Assembly (NCBI RefSeq): GCF_001278115.1
Contig: NZ_LIYD01000005.1
Coordinates: 2,552,780-2,616,779, forward strand
From: Flavobacterium akiainvivens
GTDB taxonomy: Bacteria; Bacteroidota; Bacteroidia; Flavobacteriales; Flavobacteriaceae
Length of the DNA: 64,000 bases
Direction: 5' to 3'
The position numbers and the translations under genes are program-made. Below, one piece after another: positions 37,245-45,683 of the stretch. The notes below the pieces were generated by a model. The model saw nothing but the letters and a program-made list of their open reading frames with translations. It was not told the origin of the DNA and made no database searches. Within the stretch, counting starts at the first letter, position 1; each line of letters opens with the position of its first letter.

Positions 37245-37927
37245 TAAATTTCGAGCTTGTAGCCCACGCCCTTGATGGTTTTAAATATTTCGTCGCCTAT
37301 TTTTTCACGAAGCTTGCGAATGTGCACATCTATAGTACGGCCACCCACAACCACTTCGTTACCCCACACTTTATCAAGAATTTCTTCCCTTTTAAATACC
37401 TTGCCCGGTTTAGAGGCCAGCAGGTAGAAAAGTTCAAACTCCTTGCGCGGCAGTACAATTTCGCGGTCTTCAATTACAATTTTGTATTCTTCGCGGTTAA
37501 TTTCAATATTACCCACTTTTAATACATCTTCTTTATTATCGTCTTCTTTAAGCCTCCTTAACAAAGCCTTTACCTTGCTTACCAAAAGTTTCGGCTTAAT
37601 AGGCTTGGCAATATAGTCATCGGCCCCGGCATCAAAACCGGCCACCTGGCTGTAATCTTCGCTCCTTGCGGTAAGGAATGTAATAATTACATTGTTAAGC
37701 TCAGGCAGTTTCCTAATGTTTTCTACTGCTTCCATGCCATCCATTTCGGGCATCATCACATCAATAATTATCAGGTGCGGAAGTTCTTTCTTAGCCTTGG
37801 CTACTGCCTCTTTGCCGTTAACAGCCGTAATAACCTGATAGCCTTCCTGAGAAAGGTTATATCCCACAATTTCAAGGATATCCTGTTCGTCGTCCACTAA
37901 CAAGATCTTAATGTCTTTTTTCTTCAT
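37244..37927 (-). CDS. phoB: OmpR/PhoB-family response regulator
   Basis: 227 residues. Receiver domain with LLVDDEQDILE, phospho-acceptor Asp56 (IIIDVMMPEMDG), Thr/Ser switch (FLTARSED) and KPIKPKLL. The C-terminal winged helix (about 130-227) has LPRKEFELFYLLASKPGKVF and VVGGRTIDVHIRKLREKIG. It belongs with the downstream PhoR-like kinase. PhoB proteins bind paired 7-base repeats 4 bases apart at the -35 region; a repeat of that form lies 120-135 bases away in front of the divergent TonB receptor gene. Confidence 0.9.
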   Translation of the reverse strand: MKKKDIKILLVDDEQDILEIVGYNLSQEGYQVITAVNGKEAVAKAKKELPHLIIIDVMMPEMDGMEAVENIRKLPELNNVIITFLTARSEDYSQVAGFDAGADDYIAKPIKPKLLVSKVKALLRRLKEDDNKEDVLKVGNIEINREEYKIVIEDREIVLPRKEFELFYLLASKPGKVFKREEILDKVWGNEVVVGGRTIDVHIRKLREKIGDEIFKTIKGVGYKLEI

Positions 37928-37992
37928 TTTTGACGCTATGTAGTTGTTTAGCGGTGGTAAAGGTAAAGATAATAAAAAACCATCAAATAGGC

Positions 37993-38062
37993 TTAACGGT
38001 AATTTAATCTGTTAACAATTTAATAATAAATGCTAAATCTAAACCTAACGATTGCCTAACAT
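37993..38062 (+). promoter_or_regulatory. Direct repeats resembling PHO boxes
   Basis: CTAACGA-TTGC-CTAACAT (38045-38062) is a pair of 7-base repeats with a 4-base gap, the layout of PhoB sites. A weaker pair, TTAACGG-TAAT-TTAATCT, is at 37993-38010. The stronger pair ends 19 bases before the -7-like TTACTTTG (38082-38089), so it occupies the -33 position, as activator sites do at promoters that lack a -33 box. Confidence 0.45.
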
Positions 38063-38081
38063 TAGGTTCATTGCCCCGAAG

Positions 38082-38089
38082 TTACTTTG
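38082..38089 (+). promoter_or_regulatory. -7-like element of the TonB receptor gene
   Basis: TTACTTTG followed by C, one mismatch to TAnnTTTG, 22 bases before the ATG. No TTG at -33; the putative PHO box sits there. Confidence 0.4.
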
Positions 38090-38111
38090 CCGCAAAATTA
38101 TACAACACGAA

Positions 38112-40844
38112 ATGAAACTTAAATTCTTAGTACTCACTCTTTTTACTGTCCTTATGGGCTTTGCTCAGGAAAAGGCCACCATTAACGGTACTGTTACCGA
38201 TAACGAAATGGATGGTGCAGGCCTTGCATTTGCCAGTGTAAACATTAAAAACACAACCGTAAGCACCACTACCGATGAAAACGGCGCTTATACATTTAAG
38301 GTTGACGCAGGCACTTACACCCTTGTGTTTGACTTTCTTGGTTATGAAACCAAAGAAGTTGAAGTAACGGTAGCAGCCGGCGAAACCAAAACGATAGACC
38401 AGCCCATGGGTGCCAGCAGCGTAGAGCTTAACCAGGTAGTTATAGAATCTACCGTAAGCCGCGAAAAAGAAAGCGCACTTTTAGCACAGCAAAAAAATGC
38501 CGTTGAAATGAAACAGGCCATAGGTGCACAGGAACTTAGCCGTAAAGGTATAGGCGATGTGGCTACTGCCGTTGCAAAAACATCGGGCATATCTAAGCAG
38601 GAAGGCAGCAACAACGTTTATGTAAGGGGCCTTGGCGATCGCTATAATTCAACATCTATGAACGGGCTACCAATACCTTCTAACGACCCTGAAAAGAAAA
38701 ACATTTTCCTTGATATATTTACCACTGATATTGTAGATGTTATATCAATAGACAAAGTATACAACACCAAACTTTTTGGCGACTTTGCCGGTGGTAACGT
38801 AGATATTATATCTAAAGAATACCGCGGAGACGGCATGCTTGAAGTATCTGTAGGCGCAAAAGGAAACACCAATGCACTGAACAAAAGCGGCGAATTTTTC
38901 CTTCAGGATGGCCCGGGCAAATTTGGCTTTACAAACAATTCTTACCCTTCAAACGCCCTTACAGGCTTTAACTTTTCAAACTCTCTTAACCCTACAAAAG
39001 AAAGCCCGTATGCCGGAAGCTTTGGTTTTAAAGCCGGCGAAAGCTACAACATAGGCGAACAGGGCAAACTGAGTCTTTTTGCTACTGCAAGCTACAGCAA
39101 CAGCTATGATTTCCGTGAGGGTATTAACCAAAACGTAAGCGCCCAGGGCGCCGAAATAAAATCGTTCAACCAGGAACGTTTTCAGTACAACACAAATACA
39201 ACAGGCATGTTTAACGCGGCTTACCGCATAAACGATAATAACAAGATATCCTACAACCTGTTATTTGTTAACTCATCAGACCAGTTTCGCGATACCTTCT
39301 CTGGTTTTATAAGGGATATTGCCGAAGACGATAACGGTTTAATGCAAAGGGGTACTTATGTAAAAAACAGCCTTATGATTAACCAGCTTATTGGTTCTCA
39401 TAAAATAGACAGCCTTACTACGGTAGACTGGGGCGCATCTTACAACACTGTAAAAGGCGATATGCCGGACAGGACTCAAAACACCCTTAAAAACGTAGAC
39501 GGCGTTTGGAACATTGCCCAGATTACCACTACAGACAACCACCGTTACTACCAAAAACTTACCGAAGACGAACTTGCTGCAAGAATAGCCATTACCCGCA
39601 AACTGGGTGTAGATGAAAACGGTGAAGCAAGGGGTAATATTAGTGCAGGATATAACGGCCGTTTTAAGCAACGTGATTTTGAAGCCATACAGTTTAACTT
39701 CAGGTTAACCGGTAGCGCCATGACCACACCTGTAGACCCTAACAACCTTGATGCTTTCTTTAACCAGAACAATTACAGCAGCGGCCTGTTTAGCATAGAG
39801 GCTTTTGCAGGCATGACCCCTCAAACCTATAGTGGCGACCAGGATATACACGCCGGCTTTGTAAACGCTGATTACAGACTGACCGATAAGCTAACGGCAA
39901 GCGTGGGCCTAAGGTATGAAAGGATTACTCAAACCGTAAACTGGAGAACCCAGCTGGAGCCGGTACCAAGCTCTAACACATTTAACAGGAACGAGTTTTT
40001 ACCAAACCTTATCCTTAAGTATGAGCTAAACGACAAGCAAAACCTTCGTTTTGCAGCCAGCAAAACCTACACACTGCCACAGTTTAAAGAAAGGTCTCCG
40101 TTTGTATATGAAGATGTTACCGAAATTAAATTTGGTAACCCTTACCTGTACCCGTCTACAGATTATAATGTTGACCTTAAATGGGAATTCTTCCCTGAAA
40201 ACGATGAGCTTTTCTCTGCAACAGTATTTGGTAAGCTAATAGAAGACCCAATTAACGAGGTTAACCTTGCATCTTCTACTAACGACATTTCGTGGGTAAA
40301 CATAAGCGACCAGGGTACTGTATACGGTATTGAAATTGAGGCTCGCAAAAACCTGTTTAGCCTTGATACAGAGTTTACAAACAAACTGTCATTTGGCTTT
40401 AACGCTTCATACATGCAAACCCAACAGGACCTTGATGCAGAAAAAGTGCGCACTGAAACCCAGGGCAGGCTTAATACAAACTTTACCAATACAGAATCAA
40501 GCTTTACCGGTGCATCAGACTTTTTACTGAATGCCGACCTTTCTTACACCCGCAACTGGAATGCCGATAGCGGTATTACTGCAACGGTTATGTACTCTCA
40601 TTATTCAGACAGGCTTTATGCACTGGGTATTGAGCAAAAAGGAAACCTTGTAGACAAAGGCATGGGCGCGCTTGACTTTGTAGTAAAATCACGCCTGGGC
40701 AGGCATTTTGGTGTAGACCTTGTAACACGCAACCTGCTAAACCCTGAGTTCCAAAGGATACAACAAAACGCAAGCGGCTATGTTCCGGCAGTTACTTTTA
40801 AGAGAGGTACTTATGTTGGCATTGGCGTAACATACAAGCTATAA
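38112..40844 (+). CDS. TonB-dependent receptor with carboxypeptidase-D-like N-domain
   Basis: 910 residues from the ATG giving MKLKFLVLTL; a longer frame would put 20 residues before the signal peptide. A signal peptide ends near GFAQEK. A CarboxypepD_reg domain spans about 25-105 (INGTVTDNEMDGAGLAFASV). Plug domain: SRKGIGDVATAVAKTSGIS, YVRGLGDRYNSTSMNGLPIP. The 22-strand beta barrel ends in GTYVGIGVTYKL with a C-terminal Leu. No SusD partner follows; instead a beta-helix lipoprotein does. The substrate may be phosphate-linked, given phoBR and the putative PHO box beside it. Confidence 0.92.
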   Translation: MKLKFLVLTLFTVLMGFAQEKATINGTVTDNEMDGAGLAFASVNIKNTTVSTTTDENGAYTFKVDAGTYTLVFDFLGYETKEVEVTVAAGETKTIDQPMGASSVELNQVVIESTVSREKESALLAQQKNAVEMKQAIGAQELSRKGIGDVATAVAKTSGISKQEGSNNVYVRGLGDRYNSTSMNGLPIPSNDPEKKNIFLDIFTTDIVDVISIDKVYNTKLFGDFAGGNVDIISKEYRGDGMLEVSVGAKGNTNALNKSGEFFLQDGPGKFGFTNNSYPSNALTGFNFSNSLNPTKESPYAGSFGFKAGESYNIGEQGKLSLFATASYSNSYDFREGINQNVSAQGAEIKSFNQERFQYNTNTTGMFNAAYRINDNNKISYNLLFVNSSDQFRDTFSGFIRDIAEDDNGLMQRGTYVKNSLMINQLIGSHKIDSLTTVDWGASYNTVKGDMPDRTQNTLKNVDGVWNIAQITTTDNHRYYQKLTEDELAARIAITRKLGVDENGEARGNISAGYNGRFKQRDFEAIQFNFRLTGSAMTTPVDPNNLDAFFNQNNYSSGLFSIEAFAGMTPQTYSGDQDIHAGFVNADYRLTDKLTASVGLRYERITQTVNWRTQLEPVPSSNTFNRNEFLPNLILKYELNDKQNLRFAASKTYTLPQFKERSPFVYEDVTEIKFGNPYLYPSTDYNVDLKWEFFPENDELFSATVFGKLIEDPINEVNLASSTNDISWVNISDQGTVYGIEIEARKNLFSLDTEFTNKLSFGFNASYMQTQQDLDAEKVRTETQGRLNTNFTNTESSFTGASDFLLNADLSYTRNWNADSGITATVMYSHYSDRLYALGIEQKGNLVDKGMGALDFVVKSRLGRHFGVDLVTRNLLNPEFQRIQQNASGYVPAVTFKRGTYVGIGVTYKL

Positions 40845-40934
40845 TCCAAACTTAATAACAACAATTTGCTCACATTGAGTTAACCTTGATTGAGCCCTGT
40901 TTACTGAAATTTGCAATCAAAATAACATAACAAA

Positions 40935-42113
40935 ATGAAAAAATCAATCGTAAAAATTCTTGCTCTTGCATCTCTGTCTTTTGCCCTTGTAGTTGTGTCT
41001 TGTTCAGACGACGACACCGCTACAGCTCCTTCTTCAAGCTTCGTGATTAACCGCGATGCTCTTCAGGGAGATATTACTGATGGCGTTGTTACTCTTGAAT
41101 CAGGAACTTACAAGCTTACTGCCCCTCTTTTTGTAAGGGCTGGTGCTAAACTGGTTATTAAGCCAGGCGTAATAATTGAAGCTACAACTGTAAACGAAGC
41201 AAACCCTGCTATCCGTTACATTGCTGTAGCACAAGGCGGCCAAATCGACGTACAGGGTACTGCGTCTTCACCGGTAGTAATGACTTCTACAGCTCACGTT
41301 CCGGGTTCATGGGGTGGTCTTGTACTATGTGGTTCAGCTCCTATCAACAAAGGTGCTTCAGCTACTGCAGAAGTTGGCCTAAACCTTACTTATGGTGGTA
41401 CTAACGCTGCTGACAACTCAGGTTCTATTAAATACCTAAGGGTAGAATATCCTGGTTATGCTTACAACAGTGAAAAAGAATTCAACGGTGTTTCTTTCTT
41501 CGGTGTAGGTAACGGTACAGTAGTAGAAAACATAGAAGTTTACCAAAGTTCTGACGACGGTTTTGAGTGGTTTGGTGGTACTGTAAACACTAAAAACCTT
41601 GTAGTATTTAACAGTGGTGATGTAGTGGGTGACGACCTTTTTGACTGGACTGAAGGCTGGAACGGTACTAACGAAAACTGGTACGGCAAAAGGACTAACG
41701 GCGGTAACAGGGGTATTGAGGCCGACAACAACTCTAATGACCACGTTGCTACTCCAATATCTAACCCTAACATTAAAAACCTTACACTTATAGGTGCTGG
41801 TGATCTTGGTGCTGAGCCACAGGCTATCAAACTAAGGGTGGGTACTAAAGCTATATTTGACAACGTAGTACTAAGCAACTTTAAAACCGGCTTTGACGTT
41901 CAGCACAACGAAAGCGTTGCAGCTGTAACTGCTGGTCAGCTTAAAGCTACTAACGTTAAATTTGACAACGTTGCTACTAAGGCTAAAGGTACTAACACTG
42001 CTGGTGAAACTGTAGACGTAAATGCTATCTTTACTGAAAGCACTACTGCTACAGGTGCCGGTAACGGTACTGCTGCTCCTACATGGGCACAAGGCTGGAC
42101 TACAGGTATATAA
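40935..42113 (+). CDS. Beta-helix-like surface lipoprotein
   Basis: 392 residues. Lipoprotein signal with Cys23 followed by SDDDTA, the Asp/Ser-rich pattern that can send lipoproteins to the cell surface in Bacteroidetes. The body has recurring short strands (GAKLVIKPGVIIEA, GGQIDVQGTASSPVVM, VENIEVYQSSDDGFEWFGG) as in right-handed parallel beta-helices. Codons are rich in GCT, ACT and GGT compared with neighbours that use more GCC/ACC/GGC, suggesting very high expression. It lies 90 bases after the TonB receptor gene and has its own terminator downstream, so it is probably the receptor's partner, perhaps the substrate-capturing lipoprotein. Confidence 0.82.
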   Translation: MKKSIVKILALASLSFALVVVSCSDDDTATAPSSSFVINRDALQGDITDGVVTLESGTYKLTAPLFVRAGAKLVIKPGVIIEATTVNEANPAIRYIAVAQGGQIDVQGTASSPVVMTSTAHVPGSWGGLVLCGSAPINKGASATAEVGLNLTYGGTNAADNSGSIKYLRVEYPGYAYNSEKEFNGVSFFGVGNGTVVENIEVYQSSDDGFEWFGGTVNTKNLVVFNSGDVVGDDLFDWTEGWNGTNENWYGKRTNGGNRGIEADNNSNDHVATPISNPNIKNLTLIGAGDLGAEPQAIKLRVGTKAIFDNVVLSNFKTGFDVQHNESVAAVTAGQLKATNVKFDNVATKAKGTNTAGETVDVNAIFTESTTATGAGNGTAAPTWAQGWTTGI

Positions 42114-42150
42114 TTGCCAATATAACCCAGGTTATTTAAAGCATATTTTT

Positions 42151-42177
42151 AAAGGCTGCCAATTGGCAGCCTTTTTT
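42151..42177 (+). terminator. Terminator after the beta-helix lipoprotein gene
   Basis: Stem AAAGGCTGCC/GGCAGCCTTT with a 4-base loop AATT, followed by a run of T. Confidence 0.9.
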
Positions 42178-42325
42178 CATTTATAACCACGCTATTTATG
42201 TTAACTCCAAAAAATAACGAAACACAATACGTTAAAAAAATAAATAAAATTTAATATTTTTTCATAATAAAATTTGGTATAGTATTTGAAATAAATTTTA
42301 TACATTTACAACGTTAATCATCATC

Positions 42326-42658
42326 ATGAAGAAAAACTACTTTTATATTATCTTATTACTGTTTTTGTTTACACTGGGCGCACAGGCACAGGAAAACAAA
42401 CACGATACTGTGGGCGGTAAAGAGTCTATAGAAGGATTAAACATTTCCCCTAACCCGGCCAGCTCAGACAGGATATACATCACTACAAAACTTTCTGAAT
42501 CTAAAGAAGTTGACATTTTTGATGTGCTTGGCAAGAAGGTTTTACACGCTACACTTACCGGAAAAGAGCTTAACATTAGCGAGCTTACTCCAGGGGTATA
42601 TATTATTAAGATAAAAGAGGGCGAGGCTACAGCTACTAGGAAACTGATAGTGAAATAA
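42326..42658 (+). CDS. Small T9SS protein: signal peptide plus type A sorting domain only
   Basis: 110 residues. A signal peptide (1 to about 21, ending QAQ) and about 15 linker residues lead straight into a complete T9SS type A C-terminal domain: LNISPNPASSD, DIFDVLGKKVLHA, LTPGVYIIKIKEGEATATRKLIVK. There is no cargo domain. The mature product after sorting would be only a short peptide, so it could be a decoy, a remnant of a longer gene or a small anchored peptide. Its sorting domain is much like that of the next gene. Confidence 0.82.
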   Translation: MKKNYFYIILLLFLFTLGAQAQENKHDTVGGKESIEGLNISPNPASSDRIYITTKLSESKEVDIFDVLGKKVLHATLTGKELNISELTPGVYIIKIKEGEATATRKLIVK

Positions 42659-42734
42659 TTAGAATAATAGCCCCGCTACATTAATTTTATCTTAATTTTA
42701 CCCTCTACACCTTTATTTTATCACATAATGTTAT

Positions 42735-42742
42735 TATTTTTG
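42735..42742 (+). promoter_or_regulatory. -7 element of the jelly-roll protein gene
   Basis: TATTTTTG matches TAnnTTTG and lies 30 bases before the ATG. No clear TTG at -33. Confidence 0.4.
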
Positions 42743-42772
42743 TTACGGATAAAACTCAACAAATTTTATAAC

Positions 42773-43591
42773 ATGAAAAAACTTTACACTTTTTTATCAG
42801 CCGTAGCTATCACAGCAGCTGTAAACGCACAAACTAATATTGTGGTGAATGGCGACATGGAAGAATGGACAGATGCTAACACTCTTGCTAACTTCAGTAC
42901 ATTTACGTCAAACATAACACAGGAAGCTACAATTAAGCATGGTGGTGAGTATTCTGTAAAACAGGCAGCCCCTACAAGCGGAAACTTCCCGGTACAAAAT
43001 GATGTTACCGGTATTATTCCAGGACACAGCTACACTATCTCTTATTGGTATTTAGACAATACAACAGGCGCAAGATCAAGGACGTGGGCTGGATGGATTG
43101 ATTCAGACGGCGGAAACAATGGTGCACCACTACAACTTGATGACAATGCAGATGTACTTAGGGTTAACACTCCTGATTCTTACAGCACGGATAACGCTGA
43201 ATGGCAACAGTTCACAATTACCCTTACTGCTCCTGCTGCAGCAGATGGCTTTAGGTTCCAGGTAAGGACTTACAGGGATGTTGATAACAGCGGTTTTATA
43301 TACTATGATGACTTTTCTATGATAGACAACAGCGTTACAAGCCTTGTTACTGAAGAAATCGCCGGCCTTAAACTTTTCCCTAACCCACTTGCCGCAGGTT
43401 CTTCACTAAACATTACATCTAACAACGGTACTGACAAATCAGTAGCTATTTATGATGTACTTGGCAAGCAGGTATTTGCAGGCACTACTAACCGTGGCAC
43501 TGTAAACACTACAGACCTTAAAGCAGGTATTTACATTGTTAAAATAACTGAAGGCAACAAAACAGCTACACGCAAACTAATTGTGCAGTAA
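42773..43591 (+). CDS. Secreted jelly-roll protein, T9SS type A
   Basis: 272 residues from the ATG giving MKKLYTFLSA, which opens a clean signal peptide ending VNAQT. Residues about 20-180 look like a beta-jelly-roll carbohydrate-binding module of the CBM4/9 kind (NIVVNGDMEEW, GEYSVKQAAPTSGNF, SYTISYWYLDN, FIYYDDFSMID). The C-terminal T9SS type A domain has LKLFPNPLAAGSSLNI, IYDVLGKQVFAG and a TATRKLIVQ end. Codon use is GCT/ACT-rich, as in the lipoprotein two genes back. A TATTTTTG -7 element is at 42735-42742. Binding target unknown. Confidence 0.85.
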   Translation: MKKLYTFLSAVAITAAVNAQTNIVVNGDMEEWTDANTLANFSTFTSNITQEATIKHGGEYSVKQAAPTSGNFPVQNDVTGIIPGHSYTISYWYLDNTTGARSRTWAGWIDSDGGNNGAPLQLDDNADVLRVNTPDSYSTDNAEWQQFTITLTAPAAADGFRFQVRTYRDVDNSGFIYYDDFSMIDNSVTSLVTEEIAGLKLFPNPLAAGSSLNITSNNGTDKSVAIYDVLGKQVFAGTTNRGTVNTTDLKAGIYIVKITEGNKTATRKLIVQ

Positions 43592-43613
43592 TTAAAGCCT
43601 TACACATAAAATT

Positions 43614-43640
43614 AAGCACCGCCCAAAAGCGGTGCTTTTT
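43614..43640 (+). terminator. Terminator after the jelly-roll protein gene
   Basis: Stem AAGCACCGC/GCGGTGCTT with a 6-base loop, followed by TTTTATTT. Confidence 0.9.
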
Positions 43641-43647
43641 TATTTAC

Positions 43648-43655
43648 TAACTTTG
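43648..43655 (+). promoter_or_regulatory. -7 element of the LuxE-like gene
   Basis: TAACTTTG followed by C is a full -7 match. It lies directly after the preceding terminator and 17 bases before the TTG start. Confidence 0.5.
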
Positions 43656-43672
43656 CCTAAAACATTTTTGCT

Positions 43673-44656
43673 TTGGTTACCCCTACAGATATTTTTACCA
43701 TATCCTCTAAAAAAGAGTTTGAAAAAATTACCCTCAAGGTATTTCGCCACCAGTTTGACAATAACGCGGTATACCGTGATTTTTGCACCCTTATTGGTCG
43801 CGATAAGCAAAATGTAAAAACCATTAAAGACATACCCTTCCTGCCCATACAGTTTTTTAAATCGCATGAGGTAGTAAGCACCACCCAACCCGTGCAGGAA
43901 ACCTTTACCAGCAGCGGCACAACCGGCGCCATAACCAGCCGCCATTTGGTAACCGATGTTACGTTATACGAACAAAGCTTCCGCCAGGCGTTTACACAGT
44001 TTTATGGCAATATAGAAGACTATGCAGTGCTGACCCTGCTGCCCTCTTATTTAGAGCGCGAAGGCTCATCGCTTATTTATATGGTTAAAGACCTTATAGA
44101 AGGCAGCAATAACCCACACAGCGGCTTTTATCTGCACAACTATGATGAGCTTATACAAAAGCTTGTCGAACTTGATAATTCGGGCCAGAATGTACTGCTT
44201 ATAGGCGTTACCTATGCCCTACTCGACCTTGTGGAAAAACAGCAATTCGGCCTCAAGAACACCATTATTATGGAAACCGGAGGCATGAAAGGCAAACGCC
44301 GCGAAATGATTCGCGAAGAGCTACACGAAATACTATGCAATGGCTTTGGCGTAAGCAAAATACACTCAGAGTATGGCATGACCGAGCTGCTGAGCCAGGC
44401 TTACTCCCTTGGCGACGGCATTTTTGAGTGCCCACCCTGGATGGACATCCTTATCCGCGATACCGAAGATGCACTGAGCTATATAGATGGCTATGGCAAA
44501 ACCGGGGGCATTAATGTTATTGACCTGGCCAACATCAATTCATGCTCATTCATTGCCACGCAGGATTTGGGCAAGAAGTACCAAAACCACAGTTTTGAAG
44601 TACTGGGCCGTTTTGACAACAGCGATATTAGAGGCTGCAACCTTATGGTGATGTAA
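43673..44656 (+). CDS. LuxE/PaaK-family acyl-protein synthetase-like enzyme
   Basis: 327 residues. The adenylate-forming motif is FTSSGTTG (residues 78-85); other family segments are LPSYLEREGSSLIYMVKDLI, METGGMKGKRREMIREEL, and SEYGMTELLSQAY. LuxE-like enzymes activate fatty acids as acyl-adenylates. The true substrate is unknown and no lux genes are nearby. The start is TTG (MVTPTDIFTI). A perfect -7 element just upstream and a terminator before that suggest it is transcribed alone. Confidence 0.85.
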   Translation: MVTPTDIFTISSKKEFEKITLKVFRHQFDNNAVYRDFCTLIGRDKQNVKTIKDIPFLPIQFFKSHEVVSTTQPVQETFTSSGTTGAITSRHLVTDVTLYEQSFRQAFTQFYGNIEDYAVLTLLPSYLEREGSSLIYMVKDLIEGSNNPHSGFYLHNYDELIQKLVELDNSGQNVLLIGVTYALLDLVEKQQFGLKNTIIMETGGMKGKRREMIREELHEILCNGFGVSKIHSEYGMTELLSQAYSLGDGIFECPPWMDILIRDTEDALSYIDGYGKTGGINVIDLANINSCSFIATQDLGKKYQNHSFEVLGRFDNSDIRGCNLMVM

Positions 44657-44700
44657 CGGCACAAAAATTGTTGTAGCTTTATAAAACAAATTCCAATCTT

Positions 44701-45138
44701 ATGAAAAAGCTACTCCTTATTTTATTGTTCCCCATTATGTGTGCTGCTCAGGAAGTGTACCACATTAAATTTGCCGACCAGGAAAGCATTTATAGCGTTG
44801 CCGTACTGGCCTGGGAAGACAACACGGCCATGGTGCGCGTGCGCTACATAGACCGAGACTGTTCCGGCGAACTTATTGAAATGAAAGCCACAATTGCCGA
44901 TACCACAACCGGTTTTACCATTTCATGTTCAGACCCTATGTATGCCGGCACTACCAAAAAAGCCAAAAACTATAACCCCGACAACTTTATCCTTACTTTT
45001 AAAGACGAAGACGGGTGGATTTGCGTTAACCGCGATTCGGCAAACACGCTCACACCCTGTTCTTTTATGGAAGTTACAGGCTTAAGCAACCAGGATTTAT
45101 TTCTTCAGGAATTTGACTGGATGTTTGAAAAGAAATAA
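44701..45138 (+). CDS. Exported hypothetical protein
   Basis: 145 residues with a clear signal peptide (MKKLLLILLFPIMCAAQE). The mature part holds four Cys (RDCSGE, SCSDP, WICVN, TPCSF) that may form two disulfides. It is short and beta-rich. I do not recognise a family. Likely periplasmic. Confidence 0.75.
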   Translation: MKKLLLILLFPIMCAAQEVYHIKFADQESIYSVAVLAWEDNTAMVRVRYIDRDCSGELIEMKATIADTTTGFTISCSDPMYAGTTKKAKNYNPDNFILTFKDEDGWICVNRDSANTLTPCSFMEVTGLSNQDLFLQEFDWMFEKK

Positions 45139-45200
45139 CACCGCACAAGCCATTTTATTTGCCCTGATTTTTAGTACTTTTATTAAAAAATCAAATCGCT

Positions 45201-45581
45201 ATGAAAAAATTTCTTACCCTTTTGCTGGCCTCAGCATTCCTAATTTCGTGCTCAGATGACGATGCCGTTTCAAACGCCAACCTCGATGGTACATGGCGCT
45301 TAACCGCTTACCTTGCTTATATGGATACCCTGCCCGTTTTTGAACCAGGCGATGTAACCTGGACGTTCTCAAACTCCGGCACACAATTACAAACTGTTAA
45401 TAATGTAGAAGAAGAGCACCCTTATGTTGGCTCTTCCGGCAGTTTTCAGGTTAGCACACAAGGCAATATTATTACTATAGGCAGCCAAAACCACCGGTAT
45501 GAATTAAACAACAACGAACTTGTAATTAAAGCCGCAGACCCTGATTTACAGGATGCACCTATAATGGTATTTAACCGCTAA
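45201..45581 (+). CDS. Small lipocalin-like lipoprotein
   Basis: 126 residues. The lipobox ends at Cys17 (FLISCSDDD) with the surface-export-like Asp run. The mature part opens LDGTWRLTAYLAY and ends with beta strands (RYELNNNELVIKAAD), the pattern of the small lipocalin-like (DUF4923/5004-like) lipoproteins common in Bacteroidetes. Function unknown. Confidence 0.78.
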   Translation: MKKFLTLLLASAFLISCSDDDAVSNANLDGTWRLTAYLAYMDTLPVFEPGDVTWTFSNSGTQLQTVNNVEEEHPYVGSSGSFQVSTQGNIITIGSQNHRYELNNNELVIKAADPDLQDAPIMVFNR

Positions 45582-45648
45582 CAGCATACAGGTAAATCTG
45601 TATCATTATTACGCATTTTTGTATAAGCCCCGCCGCCGGGGCCCGGCA

Positions 45649-45656
45649 TACCTTTG
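45649..45656 (+). promoter_or_regulatory. -7 element of the SDR gene
   Basis: TACCTTTG is a full TAnnTTTG match, 27 bases before the ATG. A GC hairpin (GCCCC/GGGGC, 45627-45642) lies just upstream; it lacks a T tract, so it is not an obvious terminator. Confidence 0.45.
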
Positions 45657-45683
45657 TCATGTAATCTTAAAACATACAAAGTC

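Noticed and set aside
43673..44656. Bioluminescence operon suggested by the LuxE likeness
   Set aside because: No luxA, luxB, luxC or luxD is present; LuxE-like proteins occur widely in Bacteroidetes without light production.
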